Part shown: in pieces, positions 1-11,200 of the stretch
Position numbering within the stretch: position 1 is the first letter of the stretch
How the letters are laid out: every line of letters begins with the position of its first letter
From: Nothobranchius furzeri
Lineage: Eukaryota > Chordata > Actinopteri > Cyprinodontiformes > Nothobranchiidae
Direction of reading: 5' to 3'
Assembly (NCBI RefSeq): GCF_043380555.1
Contig: NC_091741.1
Coordinates: 38,359,377 to 38,423,376, forward strand
DNA: 64,000 bases
Translations under genes and position numbers: made by a program
Notes under the pieces: generated by a model
The model's database searches: none
Told to the model about the DNA's origin: nothing
The model's input: the letters and a program-made list of their open reading frames with translations, nothing else

Positions 1-639
1 TTAGACTCTCCAGTTAACCTGGCATTATGTTTTGTGTCTCTGGGTGGGAATCGGAGCAGCTGGAGAAACCCCACACATTCACGGGAGGAACACAGTAATT
101 CTACATGAGTAATCTCAGTTTGGACAAATGGACAAAAGCTCTGACTGAAAAGAGCAAGCAAATAGTTTCCCATCGTGTCTTAAAACAATTTCAAAATATA
201 TCTTCATATTTGTTCCAGTTTATGCAGATGATGATTGGTTTACGTTGTCATACATTTTATGGTTATTGTGAAATTCCAACCAGATGTGCCGCAGCTGTGA
301 GCTAATTTCTGCTCATAACCAGAGTCTGTAACCGGCCCCACTTAGCCTAGCTGTTAGCTTATCAGTCCAGTCAGAACTGATCTCCTTTTTGCCAAACCCG
401 AGTTTTTTCAAAGAGTAGGTTAAACATTTATTGTTGATAAAAATGCTTCAATGTTTTATTTTTTTAATTAATTTTAACTTTACCCACATCTACTGATTCT
501 GGTGAACGTCAGAAAAGATGGATATTTGCTTAAAAATAATCATTTATACTATTTGTTATTTTTGCTTTGTTCTGTTTTAGCTAATTGGAAACATCTTTAA
601 ACTTTCGGGGTTATTAATCTATAACTTGAGTTTTATCAT

Positions 640-826
640 GCTGGGGCCAAACCAGAGGTTTCTGTGGGAGTTGGGAGCTCCGGGGCGATCGGAGCCGAGC
701 CTTGGCGGAAATGAACGATCGGAGCCGAGCCGAGCCGAAGGGACGGGACAGAAGCAGCGGTTGTATCAGACATCAGCAGATAAACGGTTGGATTTTTCAC
801 CGACTAGAAACAGGTAAAAACCAGGC
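640..826 (+). promoter_or_regulatory. cd9: Probable promoter/5' UTR region of the distal cd9 first exon
   Basis: This stretch is clearly richer in G+C and CpG than the AT-rich DNA on both sides. It contains a direct duplication of the 16-mer CGATCGGAGCCGAGCC, at 686-701 and 716-731. It lies immediately upstream of the ATG at 827 that opens a phase-compatible tetraspanin first exon. No TATA box is obvious. Promoter function is inferred from position and composition only. The rest of 1-639 is AT-rich and I see no gene in it. Confidence 0.4.
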
Positions 827-895
827 ATGTCTGCGCTCAGCAGCTGGGAGTTGTGCGTCAAATACGCGCTTTTTATCTTCAACTTCGTCTTCTGG
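827..895 (+). CDS. cd9: Alternative first coding exon (exon 1a) of cd9 tetraspanin
   Basis: The ATG at 827 opens 23 codons that end in phase 0 at a GTGAGT donor (896). The peptide ends YALFIFNFVFW, the short cytoplasmic tail and start of transmembrane segment 1 of CD9-type tetraspanins. It matches in layout the exon at 8236-8292, which ends YAMFVFNFLFW and has the same donor phase. Either exon can therefore join exon 2 at 23611, giving two N termini (MSALSSWELC... or MKGMECLK...). The two start sites are 7.4 kb apart, so separate promoters are likely. Alternatively this exon belongs to an ancestral or rarely used transcript. Splicing from here to exon 2 is inferred from phase and homology. 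Confidence 0.72.
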
Positions 896-1489
896 GTGAG
901 TAAAAATCTTTATTTGTCTCATTTACGTCGATTTTAACAGGAAACAAAAGTATATGGCAACAATTTTAAGTCAAAAGCGTCCTAGACCGAAGCACATTTA
1001 GTTTGATTGTTACATTTTCAACAGAAACTACATTTGAAAGAGAATTTTCTGCAGTTTTACGGTGAAACATTTAGGCAACTTCCAGCCCCGACTAGACCTC
1101 ATCTACATGGTTTGATAAAAAAATAAATAAATTTAAAAAAAATTTAAATTCTGAATTTAGATAAGTTAAACGTGCACTGAAGATAAAAGCTTAGTTTAAT
1201 TTAGTTTGATTCCTCTAATTGTTAAAAATGTGGTGCAACTGAACTATTTCAGGTATGGTGATTTAGAAAGTTTACAGCTGTAATAATAAATAATGGAGGT
1301 CAGTGATGGTAGGTGTTTTCCGCTGCTCTTTTCTTACTGGGAAGAATCGTAACTAGACATAACCTTTGTTTTCGTCGTTATGCTGAAGATGTTTAAATAT
1401 ATTTAACAATCAGTCCAAATTGTAACTTCACAATAACATCCTTGCTGAGTTGCCTCAATGACCTCCAGCTGTAATTCAGCTGTAATTTC

Positions 1490-1915
1490 CTTCTCTTAAA
1501 TGAAGAGTGCATAGTTTTTAATCCACATGTTAGAAACCTTGGTGTCACCTTTGACAGTGAACTAAATGTTGACAAGCAGATCGGTGCAGTGGTTAAAGCA
1601 AGTTTTACCAACTCCGGGCTGTGTCCAACTTCTAAATCGCTCAGATCTAGAAAAAGTCTTCCACGCATTCATCAGTTCACGCCTGGACTATTGCAATGCT
1701 CAATATGTTAGTGTATCCAAGTCTTCCATTGCTCGCCTTCATCTAGTCCAGAATTCTGCAGCACGCCTCCTCACGAACACATCTGGATGCACTCCCATTA
1801 CCCCCATCCTCTCAGCGCTGCATTGGCTCCCTGTGTCCTTTAGAATACAATACAAGTGTATTCATGGCCTAGCCCTCACCTACCTCTCCGATACCGTACA
1901 CCAGTCTGGATAAAG
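1490..1915 (+). mobile_element. L2-like LINE fragment (C-terminal part of reverse transcriptase ORF)
   Basis: The frame at 1566-1913 contains the sequences FISSRLDYCNA, LHLVQNSAARLLT and ALHWLPVSFRIQYK. These are hallmarks of the region after the catalytic core in fish L2-like LINE ORFs. The piece is 5'-truncated and decayed, with no catalytic YADD motif. It lies in sense orientation inside cd9 intron 1a. The flanks 896-1489 and 1916-2184 are AT-rich with no recognisable feature. Confidence 0.75.
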
Positions 1916-2184
1916 CTGAGTGGAGACATAAAAAGAACATTCCTGCCATATTTTGCAGCAGAATGGGGGTATCTCAGGCAGATGTAGCAAATCTGAGATT
2001 TCATTTAACATTCTGTGTATTTTTCAAATTTTACAAAAATGTTCGTGATGTAGGAGAGACTGTAGGCCCTGGAGCCTGGAGAAGGAGACAAGGTCTGCAG
2101 CTTTAAAGCTGCAAAAAATAGTTTACAAAATTAACAAACAAAACACATCAACAGAAGCGATACATGAAAGTGTTATTTAATGTA

Positions 2185-2580
2185 TCAAAGAGCAAGTCAC
2201 CCCCAAATCAACTCTTTTTTTCGCTGACAAACTATATAAATGTGTGTCTAATTGTACTGCAGAAACGTGTAGTCAATAATTTGGTACTTCAGTGCATCTT
2301 AGTTAAAATTTAAATATTCTGCCTAAAATTGTCAGTGTTGCGCCGTTGTCAGGTAAAAACTCTGCACTGTATTTGAATTTAAATCTGCCATCGCTATTGG
2401 CTAAGAGGTATGCTACGAAGTAAACTGGTACATTATGATGTCACAATGCCGTTGTGTGTGTGTGTATTTGTTAGTGGCTCCGCCCTCTCGGTCTGCTATA
2501 GGCAACAGCATTTGTTGCATTTTTCAGACATGAAGAGGGAGTGAAGTAAGTTTCTTGTAGGGGGTGACTTGCTCTTTAAA
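2185..2580 (-). mobile_element. MITE-like element, family A, copy 1
   Basis: The ends are inverted repeats of AAAGAGCAAGTCACCCCC (left) and GGGGGTGACTTGCTCTTT (right). Two more copies occur in this window, at 22451-22853 and 37877-38273, with the same ends, the same length of about 0.4 kb and a similar internal CA-rich tract. This copy is in the opposite orientation to the other two. It carries no transposase, so it is a non-autonomous DNA element. The superfamily is not clear; TTTAAA at the outer ends of copies 2 and 3 may be part of the target. Confidence 0.75.
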
Positions 2581-2609
2581 AAACAAAGTTGTTCATCAAC
2601 AAGCATTAA

Positions 2610-2725
2610 CCCAACAAAAATTGGTTCGACACCAACGTGGTGTCCACGTCCAAAAATGGTTGCTGTAGGACGGCCCGAATTAGTAAAAATAATATAACAG
2701 AACATGTCTTAAAAATCCATTCAGA
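2610..2725 (+). repeat. Dispersed repeat, copy 1 (partner at 4843-4955)
   Basis: The segment resembles 4843-4955: both carry GTGGTGTCCACG-like and CAAAAATGGT cores, then GTAGGACGG, followed by an AT-rich stretch and TTAAAAATCCA or CTAAAAATCCA. Both copies are on the same strand. No coding potential or known family is recognised. Confidence 0.55.
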
Positions 2726-2961
2726 TACATTTGTACATGCCTACAGTTATATGTACAACTGTTATTTTGACAATTAGTTACGTGTAGTTCAACATCTTCT
2801 TCTTCCTGCTCTTGGAGAGTTCAGATGCCTTTTTCTCCTCTCCCTCCCTCCTCATCCCAAGGCTCTTTGTCCTGTCTTGTGTGCACGGCGCTTTCTGCAT
2901 TTTTCTGGAAACTGGAAATTATTAATAATGGACCTGGTCAGTTGGTCTCTCAACGCGATTG

Positions 2962-3750
2962 ACACTATTGATGTGTCGGTCGCGAACGAACCGGCTCTAA
3001 GAGCCAGCTCTGTGAAGTGAACAACGGGAGCCGGCTCGTCATTGGGAGCCGTCACCCCCTCCCCTCTTGTTTTGGTGAAAGCTACAGGCGATTGGTCAAC
3101 ATGTGTAACTGCGTGTCCAGACTGTCCACACACAGAGCAGTAGCGGCGGGGAAGAGGGAGGATCAGACTCAGACACACAGCAGAGCACATGCAGGCGGAG
3201 GGAGACGAGAGGGAATGAGGAGGACGAAAAAGGCGAGAGAGAGGGAGGAGAGTGCGATGAAGACAATGAGAAAATGAGCGCCAGCAGTCGGAAAGTTGAG
3301 ATTTCTTAAAGTGTTCAGTTAATAAACCCATATAAATGATAAATATTTGATATATTGCATTTTTTACATTAGTAAATCATTTTACATATAGTTTTGCATT
3401 ATTTTGGTTAAATGATAAATGACCTGCACTTGTATAGCGCCTCTCAGAGTAAGGACTCCAAAGCGCTTTACACTACAGTGAATCATTCATCCATTCACAC
3501 ACTCATTCATACACTGGTGGAGATGAGAGGCGAGGCTGCCGAGCACAGGCGCCACTGGACCCTCCGACCACCACCAGAGGGCAAGGTGGGTTAAGTGTCT
3601 TGCCCAAGCACACAACAGCAGTACAATGTACTCTACGCAACAGAAAATCTGAGGAGCCACTTGGGAGCCAAAAGAGCTGGCTTTTTTTTGGGTGAGCTGA
3701 GCCAAAATAACTGGCTCCCTAAAAAGAGTCGCAATTCCCATCACTAATAC
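2962..3750. mobile_element. Degenerate hAT-like non-autonomous element
   Basis: The left end (GATGTGTCGGTCGCGAACGA, then repeated GAGCCGGCTC/GAGCCAGCTC motifs) and the right end (GGCTCCCTAAAAAGAGTCGC followed by AATTCCCATCACTA) resemble the GTGATGGGAA...GGCTC ends of short hAT elements common in fish. I could not define an 8-bp target duplication, so the borders are approximate. A SINE fragment (3412-3620) sits inside. No functional protein is seen. Confidence 0.4.
3412..3620 (-). mobile_element. Truncated tRNA-derived SINE copy
   Basis: Read on the minus strand this matches the body of the full SINE at 51339-51665: the CTTGGGCAAGACACTTAACC-like block, the GTGGTGGTCGGAGGG-like block, the GTGTGTGAATG block and the AAAGCGCTTTGG tail. 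The tRNA-like head with the B box is missing, so it is 5'-truncated. Confidence 0.7.
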
Positions 3751-4830
3751 ACAAAATTTTTTCAACGATGAGAAGGGGCCACCGGATGCCCCTCTGGGAC
3801 AGAGCCAGCTGGGTATATCATGGACTCCTGGAAACAGTGGAACCTGATATGCCTCTCTCAACTGTCTGTAGAGGATTCTAAAGATGTCTGGATATTTGTG
3901 GTTTTGGTGTCGAGATTCCTGCTGTTTGGCCTGAGCGGTTACCTGGCTTACCGGAAAATTAATGAGCTTTCGAGGATTATTGGCTCAATCCCGGAGCTCA
4001 GGGATGGAATGAATCACGCTGTGAATGCACAAACTCATATAATTGTCAAGATGAGTCGTAAGCTTGGAACTTTGGCTGAGATTCAGGCTCTGGCACAGAA
4101 GGTGGATTCCATCAAGGAGCGAGTTGACGGATCAGCACGGATTGGGATAAATTAATTACGCCATTATTGGATCTAGAGGGGTTGAAGACCAACAGAACTT
4201 TAAGGCAGAGAGGAAATTATCTCTGTCTGTATCCAAAACAATCCTTATCTGAATCTGGTGCCCTTGGAGCCTGTGAGGCTGAAGTGAAAACTCCCCCTTC
4301 AGAAGAAATGTGGAATGCTGCCGTCGCTATGGAAACTCTTTCTCCCTATACCAGCCTGGGCGCAACTGTGACCGGTGAAGGCCGTGGAACCGTATCTAGG
4401 AGTCACTGTGCTCTCTAACCCATTATCTCCCTCCCCTGTCCAAACAGAGGTGATGAGCGCTGCTCCATGCGGCTGCATGCACTGAAGTGAGGAGAGTCCC
4501 AACCCTACCTCCCCACCTAGTGGACACTTATGTTGTGTTTCATCTGAAGTCTGTATGCACATCTGTCTGAGGTGTTTTTTTGCATAGCAAAGCTACCCTC
4601 TCTGTGGAGGGTAACTCTGAAGTGCCTTTTCCCCTCCCCCCGACTCTATCCTCATATAAACCCTCTTGATCTATTAAGGTAGTGAGACTCGTGTTGCGAA
4701 TGGCCACAGTCACCAATTCTTGTCATGTGTCTATGTATGTATGTCTGATCTCAGAATTGTGTGTACTGAAACTCTAATTTCCCTCTGGGATTAATAAAGT
4801 ACTTTTGAATTGAATTGAATTGAATTGAAC
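3750..4830 (+). mobile_element. Retroelement-like unit with a LINE-type tail and a small membrane-protein ORF
   Basis: The unit ends in TTTCCCTCTGGGATTAATAAAGTA followed by four or more TTGAA pentamers (4795-4828), a type of 3' end seen in fish non-LTR elements. Inside is an intact 111-codon frame (3820-4155), listed separately. The left border is not defined. I cannot assign a named family, and no reverse transcriptase is visible here. Confidence 0.45.
3820..4155 (+). CDS. Unrecognised 111-aa repeat-associated ORF: one membrane segment then a coiled coil
   Basis: The frame runs from ATG 3820 to TAA with no intron. Residues about 23-45 (around DVWIFVVLVSRFLLFGLSGY) form one hydrophobic, probably membrane-spanning segment. 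Residues about 46-105 are charged with heptad-like spacing (INELSRIIGSIPELRDGM, LAEIQALAQKVDSIKERV), consistent with a coiled coil. It lies upstream of a LINE-like tail, so it is more likely a retroelement passenger ORF than a host gene. I do not recognise the family and assign no function. Confidence 0.35.
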   Translation: MDSWKQWNLICLSQLSVEDSKDVWIFVVLVSRFLLFGLSGYLAYRKINELSRIIGSIPELRDGMNHAVNAQTHIIVKMSRKLGTLAEIQALAQKVDSIKERVDGSARIGIN

Positions 4831-4842
4831 ATAGCATCTCAG

Positions 4843-4955
4843 CTAATATTGGTCCGGCGGCGACATGGTGTCCACGGTCAAAAATGGTCGCGGTAGGACG
4901 GTCCAAATTAAAAAACAAAAGTAACATAACATTTCCTAAAAATCCACACAGATTT
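4843..4955 (+). repeat. Dispersed repeat, copy 2 (partner at 2610-2725)
   Basis: Shares the core motifs described for 2610-2725 in the same order and strand. It ends just left of the foldback element at 4973. Confidence 0.55.
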
Positions 4956-4972
4956 GTAGTTACATGTATAAT

Positions 4973-5416
4973 CAACACATTCTCACACCCAAAGCGTCAA
5001 AATATGATGCGTGTGACCAAGCCTCAATACATGATGATTCAGGATGCCCCAGCGCGTCAGGAGACGACGATCACAGACACACTGATGACGCACCATCCCA
5101 GAGTGATGGTATCCGACGCCGGTGGTGAGACGGACATTAGAATGACTTGTGAACTACTTAACCTTCCTCTCACCACAATCCTAACCTTAAGTTCACAGTT
5201 ACGGACCTTAAGGTTAGGATTGGGGTGAGGGGAAGGTTAAATAGTCGAGCAATGTCCGTGTGACCGCGCGCGTCTAACACTGACGCCAGCGGAGCCACGT
5301 GTCCCTGACCGTCCCCGATCGTCGTCTCCTGACGCGCTGGGGCGTCCCGAATTGTCACATATTGAGGCTTGGTCACACGCATCATATTTTGAAGCTTTGG
5401 GTGTGAGAATGTGTTG
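4973..5416. mobile_element. Foldback MITE with 7-bp target duplication
   Basis: The left arm starts CAACACATTCTCACACCCAA and the right arm ends with its complement. The arms pair over most of the 444 bp, including GATGCGTGTGACCAAGCCTC near the ends and TTAACCTTCC...CCTTAAGGTT near the centre. GTATAAT occurs directly outside both ends (4966-4972 and 5417-5423). There is no protein, so this is a non-autonomous element able to form a long hairpin. Confidence 0.8.
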
Positions 5417-5569
5417 GTATAATTGTTACATGTAATTCACGTCCAGATAAGACGTCGTTTCAACTTTCATTTTGGAACTATTTTTCAACCATGATGGGAC
5501 GTGCTGGCCCGATGTCTTTTCAACGTTGATTAAACGTCCGAATGTTTGCTGGGAAAGGATTAAAAATGT

Positions 5570-6010
5570 GACAAGCAAGACAGTATAGATAGCAATAAGA
5601 GTCCCCGCCTGAATGAGCCCGGGAGCAGCTGGATTACTGTGGGGGTGAGGCTGCAGTTATACGGTCCAAGAACAGCTGGAGAGGTGGAGGTGTTTACTGG
5701 AAAAGAGAGGGATGAAGTTTGGTCACAGATACATGTGTGTAAAGGAGAGGGACACAAGTGGAACGGTCGGTTAGATGTTTAGGAGGTAAAGTCAGAGAGG
5801 ATATGTCCAGATGGGTTGGACATGTCCAGAGGAGAAACAGTGATGAAGGATGGTGAGGATGGAGCAACCAGGCAGGAGGCTGAGAGGAAGACCAACTAGG
5901 GGACATGAAGTTAGTTGGTGTGTGGGTGGAGGATGCAGATGGCTGGACCAAATGGAGACAGATGACTGGCTGTTGAGACACCTGAAGGGACACGCCCACA
6001 TAGGCTGTGC
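5570..6010 (+). mobile_element. RTE-like LINE 3' remnant
   Basis: Plus-strand translation with frame breaks gives RWVGHVQRRNSDEG, then an arginine-rich PGRR/GRPT-like stretch and EDADGWTKWRQMTGC. This is the order seen at the C terminus of several fish LINE ORFs (R-W-GHV-RR ... GRP ... W-R-M). Several stops show it is dead. 5424-5569 is a further short repeat-like stretch that I cannot classify. Confidence 0.45.
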
Positions 6011-6608
6011 ATGTGTGTAGTTGGCCGTGTTTGAGATGAGCCAGTTCTGAGCAGATTAGATCACCGGTGATCGGTGAGCAGTGCATGCCGGTTAGATTTG
6101 TGTCTGAATTGACGCCGACTTGCTCTGACGTCATGCATACGTAGGCAACGATAACCTCGTGAGATCAAGGTGGCCGCAGATTTTAGAGCAAGGCGCTGCA
6201 GTTGCTCTCCACCGGCTGCAAAACCTAGGGAATGACGGGAAACGCCTGGCTCTCACTTGATCTAAGATCTGATTGGTTCCCATTTTGATCCGAACATCCG
6301 GTGGTAGAACATGAAATGTTAGTTGGTCACGTGTATTCTGTAAATCATGTGATGCTGATGATGACAACTATAGAGGCCATAAAGAGAAATGTGATTTGTG
6401 TTCTTTTGTCACGTTTCCTATGAGCACACTAAACCTACAGCTGATAACCTTTACTTATTATTACAGTCAGGTCTCCATATGCATTCTATTTTATCCACAA
6501 GCACGTGAGGATGTGTTTCGGTTGCTAACAGGCAACAGAATTAAAATAAAAAATTAAACATCCGTCATCACCCGCCAGCTACACATGTAGGGAATTGTGT
6601 CCGACTTA

Positions 6609-7216
6609 AGGGCTCGACACACGGGAGGCGACAAACGACCGCGATCAGCGAAATTTGTCGCTGTCGCTTTTATTACCTGACACACGGGAGGCGACCCGCG
6701 CCAGCGGCCAGCGGCAAAGCCGTCTACGCGTTCTGTTCCATGGCGAAATCGAAACTTCCGTTGTTTTGTTTGGCTGTGTCAGGTTGGAGGGAATTAAGGT
6801 TATTTAAGCGGTTCAGAGTTAAAAAAGCGGTAGATATGATGTTTCACAAGGTGCTGCTAGAGTTATGTGAAATCTTACTTGTGATTTTACTATAAAACAT
6901 AATAATAATCAACTTCTCCTCCATGTTTGCTCGGAGAAGTGCGGAGCATCCTGTCCGCTCATTGGTCAGTGAATGAAACCTCCGTTGATTGGTCCTCGTC
7001 CGAGCGACAGCGATGAAAAGTTGAAAATGTTTCAACTTTCTGGGATCGCGTCGCTGGGTCGCCTGTGCACGACACGTGCACGAGCTCTAAATTTCACACG
7101 CACGTTTTTCGCATTTCGCTTGGTAGGAGGGAGACCCGCGATTATCGCTTTGTCGCACATGTCTCATTGAAAATGAATGGAGGAGAGGCGATGTCGCCTC
7201 CCGTGTGTCGAGCCCA
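6609..7216. mobile_element. Harbinger-like MITE (TTA target duplication)
   Basis: The ends read AGGGCTCGACACACGGGAGG and its inverted complement, TGGGCTCGACACACGGGAGG when read from the right end. TTA flanks both sides (6606-6608 and 7217-7219), the 3-bp duplication typical of PIF/Harbinger. An internal copy of the ACACGGGAGGCGAC block occurs again near 6680. No transposase is present in its 608 bp. Confidence 0.75.
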
Positions 7217-7219
7217 TTA

Positions 7220-8235
7220 GACGCCGGCTTTTAGCCACTCCCCCTGCTGCGTCCGTCTGCTCTCGTCTGCTTTCCAGGTGAGGCGCTGCTCAACTCGAAC
7301 AAGGCCGTTGTTTAAGGCTACGTTGAACTTTAAACTCTTTTTGTTTAAACGATCAATAATCATGAAATTTGGGATTTTTGATTGTGGAATTACTTTTAAG
7401 CTCTTTTTCGGAGGAAAATCATTTTACAATGTCATAACAGACGTGTTTCAGACGCAGTAAAGATGGAGAAACTCAACAAGGATCAAAATGAATCTATAGG
7501 ACCCGAACATGTGCTGGACAGCGAGGACAGTTAGTTTTTTTATAATAATAATACATTTTATTTAAAAGCGCCTTTCAGAACACCCAAGGTCACTTGACAG
7601 AAAACACTTAATAAAATACAATAAAACAATAATAAAACCCAAACAAGAAAAAAAAACGAAGAGAGAAACAGTTCAATAAAATCAGAGGTTGTAGGCAGAT
7701 TTTTTAAAACAGATCCTCGCTTAAAACTGGAACATTAATATGAAACTATATCAAGATAAGTATCATAATGGTTCAGCACAGAATAAAAGATATATTTTTT
7801 ATTTTGTCTGTATACAACGTTTTCCTGGGTCGGCTCATGTAGAAACGATGATCTCTAGTGTAAAGCGCTTTGGAGTCCTCTGACTCTGAAAGATGATTTA
7901 CACGTGTGGGTCATTTATCATTCAGTGTTTTTCTGTATTTTTCTGAATAAATGTCAAAATCCAGCTGCTTTTGGGCTCATCTGTACAGCTAATTGGTTGT
8001 GCCTGCTGCACAAGGTTTGTGTTTGAAAACCACTGAAGCAAACATCTACTGGCTCCTCCCTCACGGCTCCTCCCCCTTACCTTACTGCCTGCAGACAGGT
8101 GAGGAACAAAGGGTGTGGCTCACACACATGCAAAGGAAAACCAGCCTGCAGCCAGCTCTTCCTGTTTCGTTCTTTTCTTTTCCTCACTGAGCCAAACGTT
8201 TTCTTCTGAAGGACTTAAATCCTGATCCTACAGCC
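7220..8235. other. No gene seen; short repeat fragments upstream of cd9 exon 1b
   Basis: 7545-7700 is an AT-rich LINE/SINE tail-like stretch (TTTATTTAAAAGCGCCTTTC). 7848-7925 resembles the tail of the SINE described at 51339. The last 150 bases before exon 1b contain GGGTGTGGC and CTTCCTGTTTC, which resemble KLF- and ETS-type sites and may mark the proximal cd9 promoter; this is only suggestive. Confidence 0.4.
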
Positions 8236-11200
8236 ATGAAGGGAATGGAATGCCTCAAGTATGCCATGTTTGTCTTCAACTTCCTGTTCTGGGTACGTAG
8301 GAACTGCAAAACGTCAGCCGTGATTCAGGCACAAACTGGTTAAGTGTGTGTGTGTGTTCTGAGCAGGTGCTCTGATCATCAGACTTGTTGTTTTCAGCAA
8401 CTTAACAGCATGAGAATCTAAGATGTGACTGTCTTTTTTTTTGTTAGATTTGGGATAAGACGTGCTGAGTTTAATCTCTTTTGCTTTTCTTTAATCGTGT
8501 GGAGTTTCACTTTTAAATCGTAACGATGGAGTATTTCTGCTGGAAGCAGCTGCTTGAAATACTGAGATAACGGCTCGATGTGGCGTGTTTCTGTTTTTAG
8601 GGTGCTTCTAGTTTGTTAGTCCAGTGGAAACGGTTCAGGTGGGCGGGGAGTGCAGAACACCTAGGTTTGGTTTGAGGGGCGTCAAACAGCGGATGGCCCA
8701 AAAAAATCTTGTCTTTCCACACATCTCCAGTGTCCATCATTGACGGATCTGTTAAACTATCTAAACTGGACAAAAGAGGAGGAAACGGCACCTCTCAAGA
8801 TAAGAATCAGCTGGCGCTTCACAAGTACAAATAATATATATATATATATATTAATAAAAAATGGAAGAATTGAAAAATTTTTTAAGGAAAAAAAAATCAA
8901 ATAGGAAAAGGATCCCAGGACATAAAAACTCGGCATGAACAGAAGGTAGTGATGAAGAATCTGTAGAAGGTCCCACCAAACCTGAACAGGTGAGTTTAAA
9001 GGAGACCACTGAGTCTGCTGATCTCAGGCTGAGGGGGGGAGAGGTCCAGAGTCTGGGGGACACAGCAGCAAATGATCTGTCACCTTTGGTCTTTAGCCTG
9101 GTGCTGCACAACCAGTAGGCTTTGGTCACTGGACCTCAGGGACCTGCTGGGGGTGCATCATCTTAGACAACTAGCAACTGTAGAACTTTACCTTACTGCA
9201 AATGCTGTTGAGCAAGTTATCCATATGTTTGCTAGTGGCAGATTGGACTACTGCAAGGTCAAGGTCAACTTTATTTATATAGCACCTACAATCTGCTGTT
9301 GCTCACCAACCCATAAAAACCATGAATAAAAGGATGAGAGTAAACAATGAGAGACGAGTTTAAAATAAGACAAGATGTGAACAATAAAAATGACGACAAA
9401 CCAGATAAAAGAGAATAGATACACAACTCAACTATTTCTAAAAGCCAAGTCAAACAAGTTTTTAGTTTTGACTTAAACTGCTCCATGCTTTGAGGGATCC
9501 CCAGCTCTAGGGCCAGCCACTGAAAAGGCTCTACCACCACGGGAACACTAATAGTAACTGAGAACAGGACCTCAGACTCCTGGCGGGAGTGTAGGTGAGT
9601 AAATCATTAATAGGGTGGAGCAAGGCCAGAGGGAGATTTAATAACTAAAAGCAGTAGTTTAAATCGAATCCTAAACTGAACGGGAAGCCAGTGAAGGGAA
9701 GCAAGCACCAGAGTTATATGGTCATGCTTCCTTGTGCCTGTTGGCAAACGAGCTGCTGCATTTTGGACCAACTACAGACGATCGGTGGAATGTTCTGGGC
9801 CATAACAGAGGGAGTTGTAGTAGTCCAGCTGACAAGAGCTAAACATATGGATTACTTGGTCCAAAATGGTTGCTGGTAGATATTTTTAACCCTTGCCAGT
9901 TGCCTTAAGTGATAGAAGCCAGACTGGACCACTGCACTCACCTGTCCATCAAATTTAAAGGAACCATCAATAGAGAACCAAGGTTTTTATGTCGGGCTTC
10001 ACGAATGCAGATAAGGGACCAAGAGGACTCACAGCTCCAACCACAAGGTCTTGTCTGCCGAAGACTAAAATCTCAGTGTTGATTTTGTTCAATATAATAA
10101 AATAGATTGCCATCCTCCGTTTCACATCCGTTAAGCAGTCCATTAAGGAGGCAACAGAAGTGGGGATGAGAGGAAGATAGACCTGAAGATCATCTGCAAA
10201 GCAGTGGAAGGTGATATGTTTGGTGAAGACAGAACCTAATGGCAAGATGTATAATGGAAACAGCTGAATGAAAATACTGCAACTTCTTGTTTTTTGGCTT
10301 GGATCTTTTAGCCTCAGTCAGATCCATCTGTAGGGTTCGGAGCGCAGCGGGCTTTGTGGACCCGTGTGTTCTGGTATGGGTCTGCAATTTTAGGAGAGCA
10401 TTTCAGATTTTGCTTTGTTGCAAGTAGTGATGTTTTTCTGTCCCTCAGTCAGTGGACTGTGACCGCTCCAGATTTCTGGACCTACAACAGAAGGGGGCCA
10501 AAAAAGTCCTGTGACTGACACGGTCCGGGTCGGTTGTCTTGACCAGTTTTGCAATGGGGACAGAAAAATGGGCGAGCTGACCCTCCCCGATCCATGCCAA
10601 AAAGGTCAGTGAAAATGAGGCCTTACTCCGTCTCTTGCTTTCAACTGGTCCAAAGTGTGGCGGCAACTGACGGTGAAAGAACAGAACAAGAAGAAAACCC
10701 GGCTCACTGATTGGCCAGGATCCTCCAGCTGGATTATTGAGCATGAACAATGGAGCAACTTATCAACTGTTAGGGGTCACCAGTCTGCTGCCTGCAGGCC
10801 TGTTGTAAAGTTAGTTCAAGTTATCCCTGAGAAAATATAAAATCACTTGCATTGAGATGGATTTTTAAAATTACGATATTGTAAAAATATATATTTATTA
10901 AAATATGTTTATTATGCATGAAGTTGAGTTTAGCTCTGATGTATTCAGGTTCAAAGGTCGGTACTGTGTCTGTAAAAAACATTGTGCATCATACTGTTGG
11001 CTTTTTGGATGGCTCAAAACCTGTGAAGTAGCTCTCAGCTTCCCAAAGGTTGGTGACCCCTGGACTATGGTGTCTCTTTGATGTCCAAACCTAACGATTT
11101 TGCCAGCATGGAGGTCAGGCTCGGTGCAGGACTATCGTACTTGTTTGTCCAGGAGACAAGCGCAGCCGTACTGATGACAGCAGGGACGCCACATTTCCCT

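Noticed and set aside
2852..3331. 159-codon minus-strand frame
   Set aside because: It overlaps a hAT-like repeat, is low-complexity in charged and Ser/Pro residues, and shows no domain.
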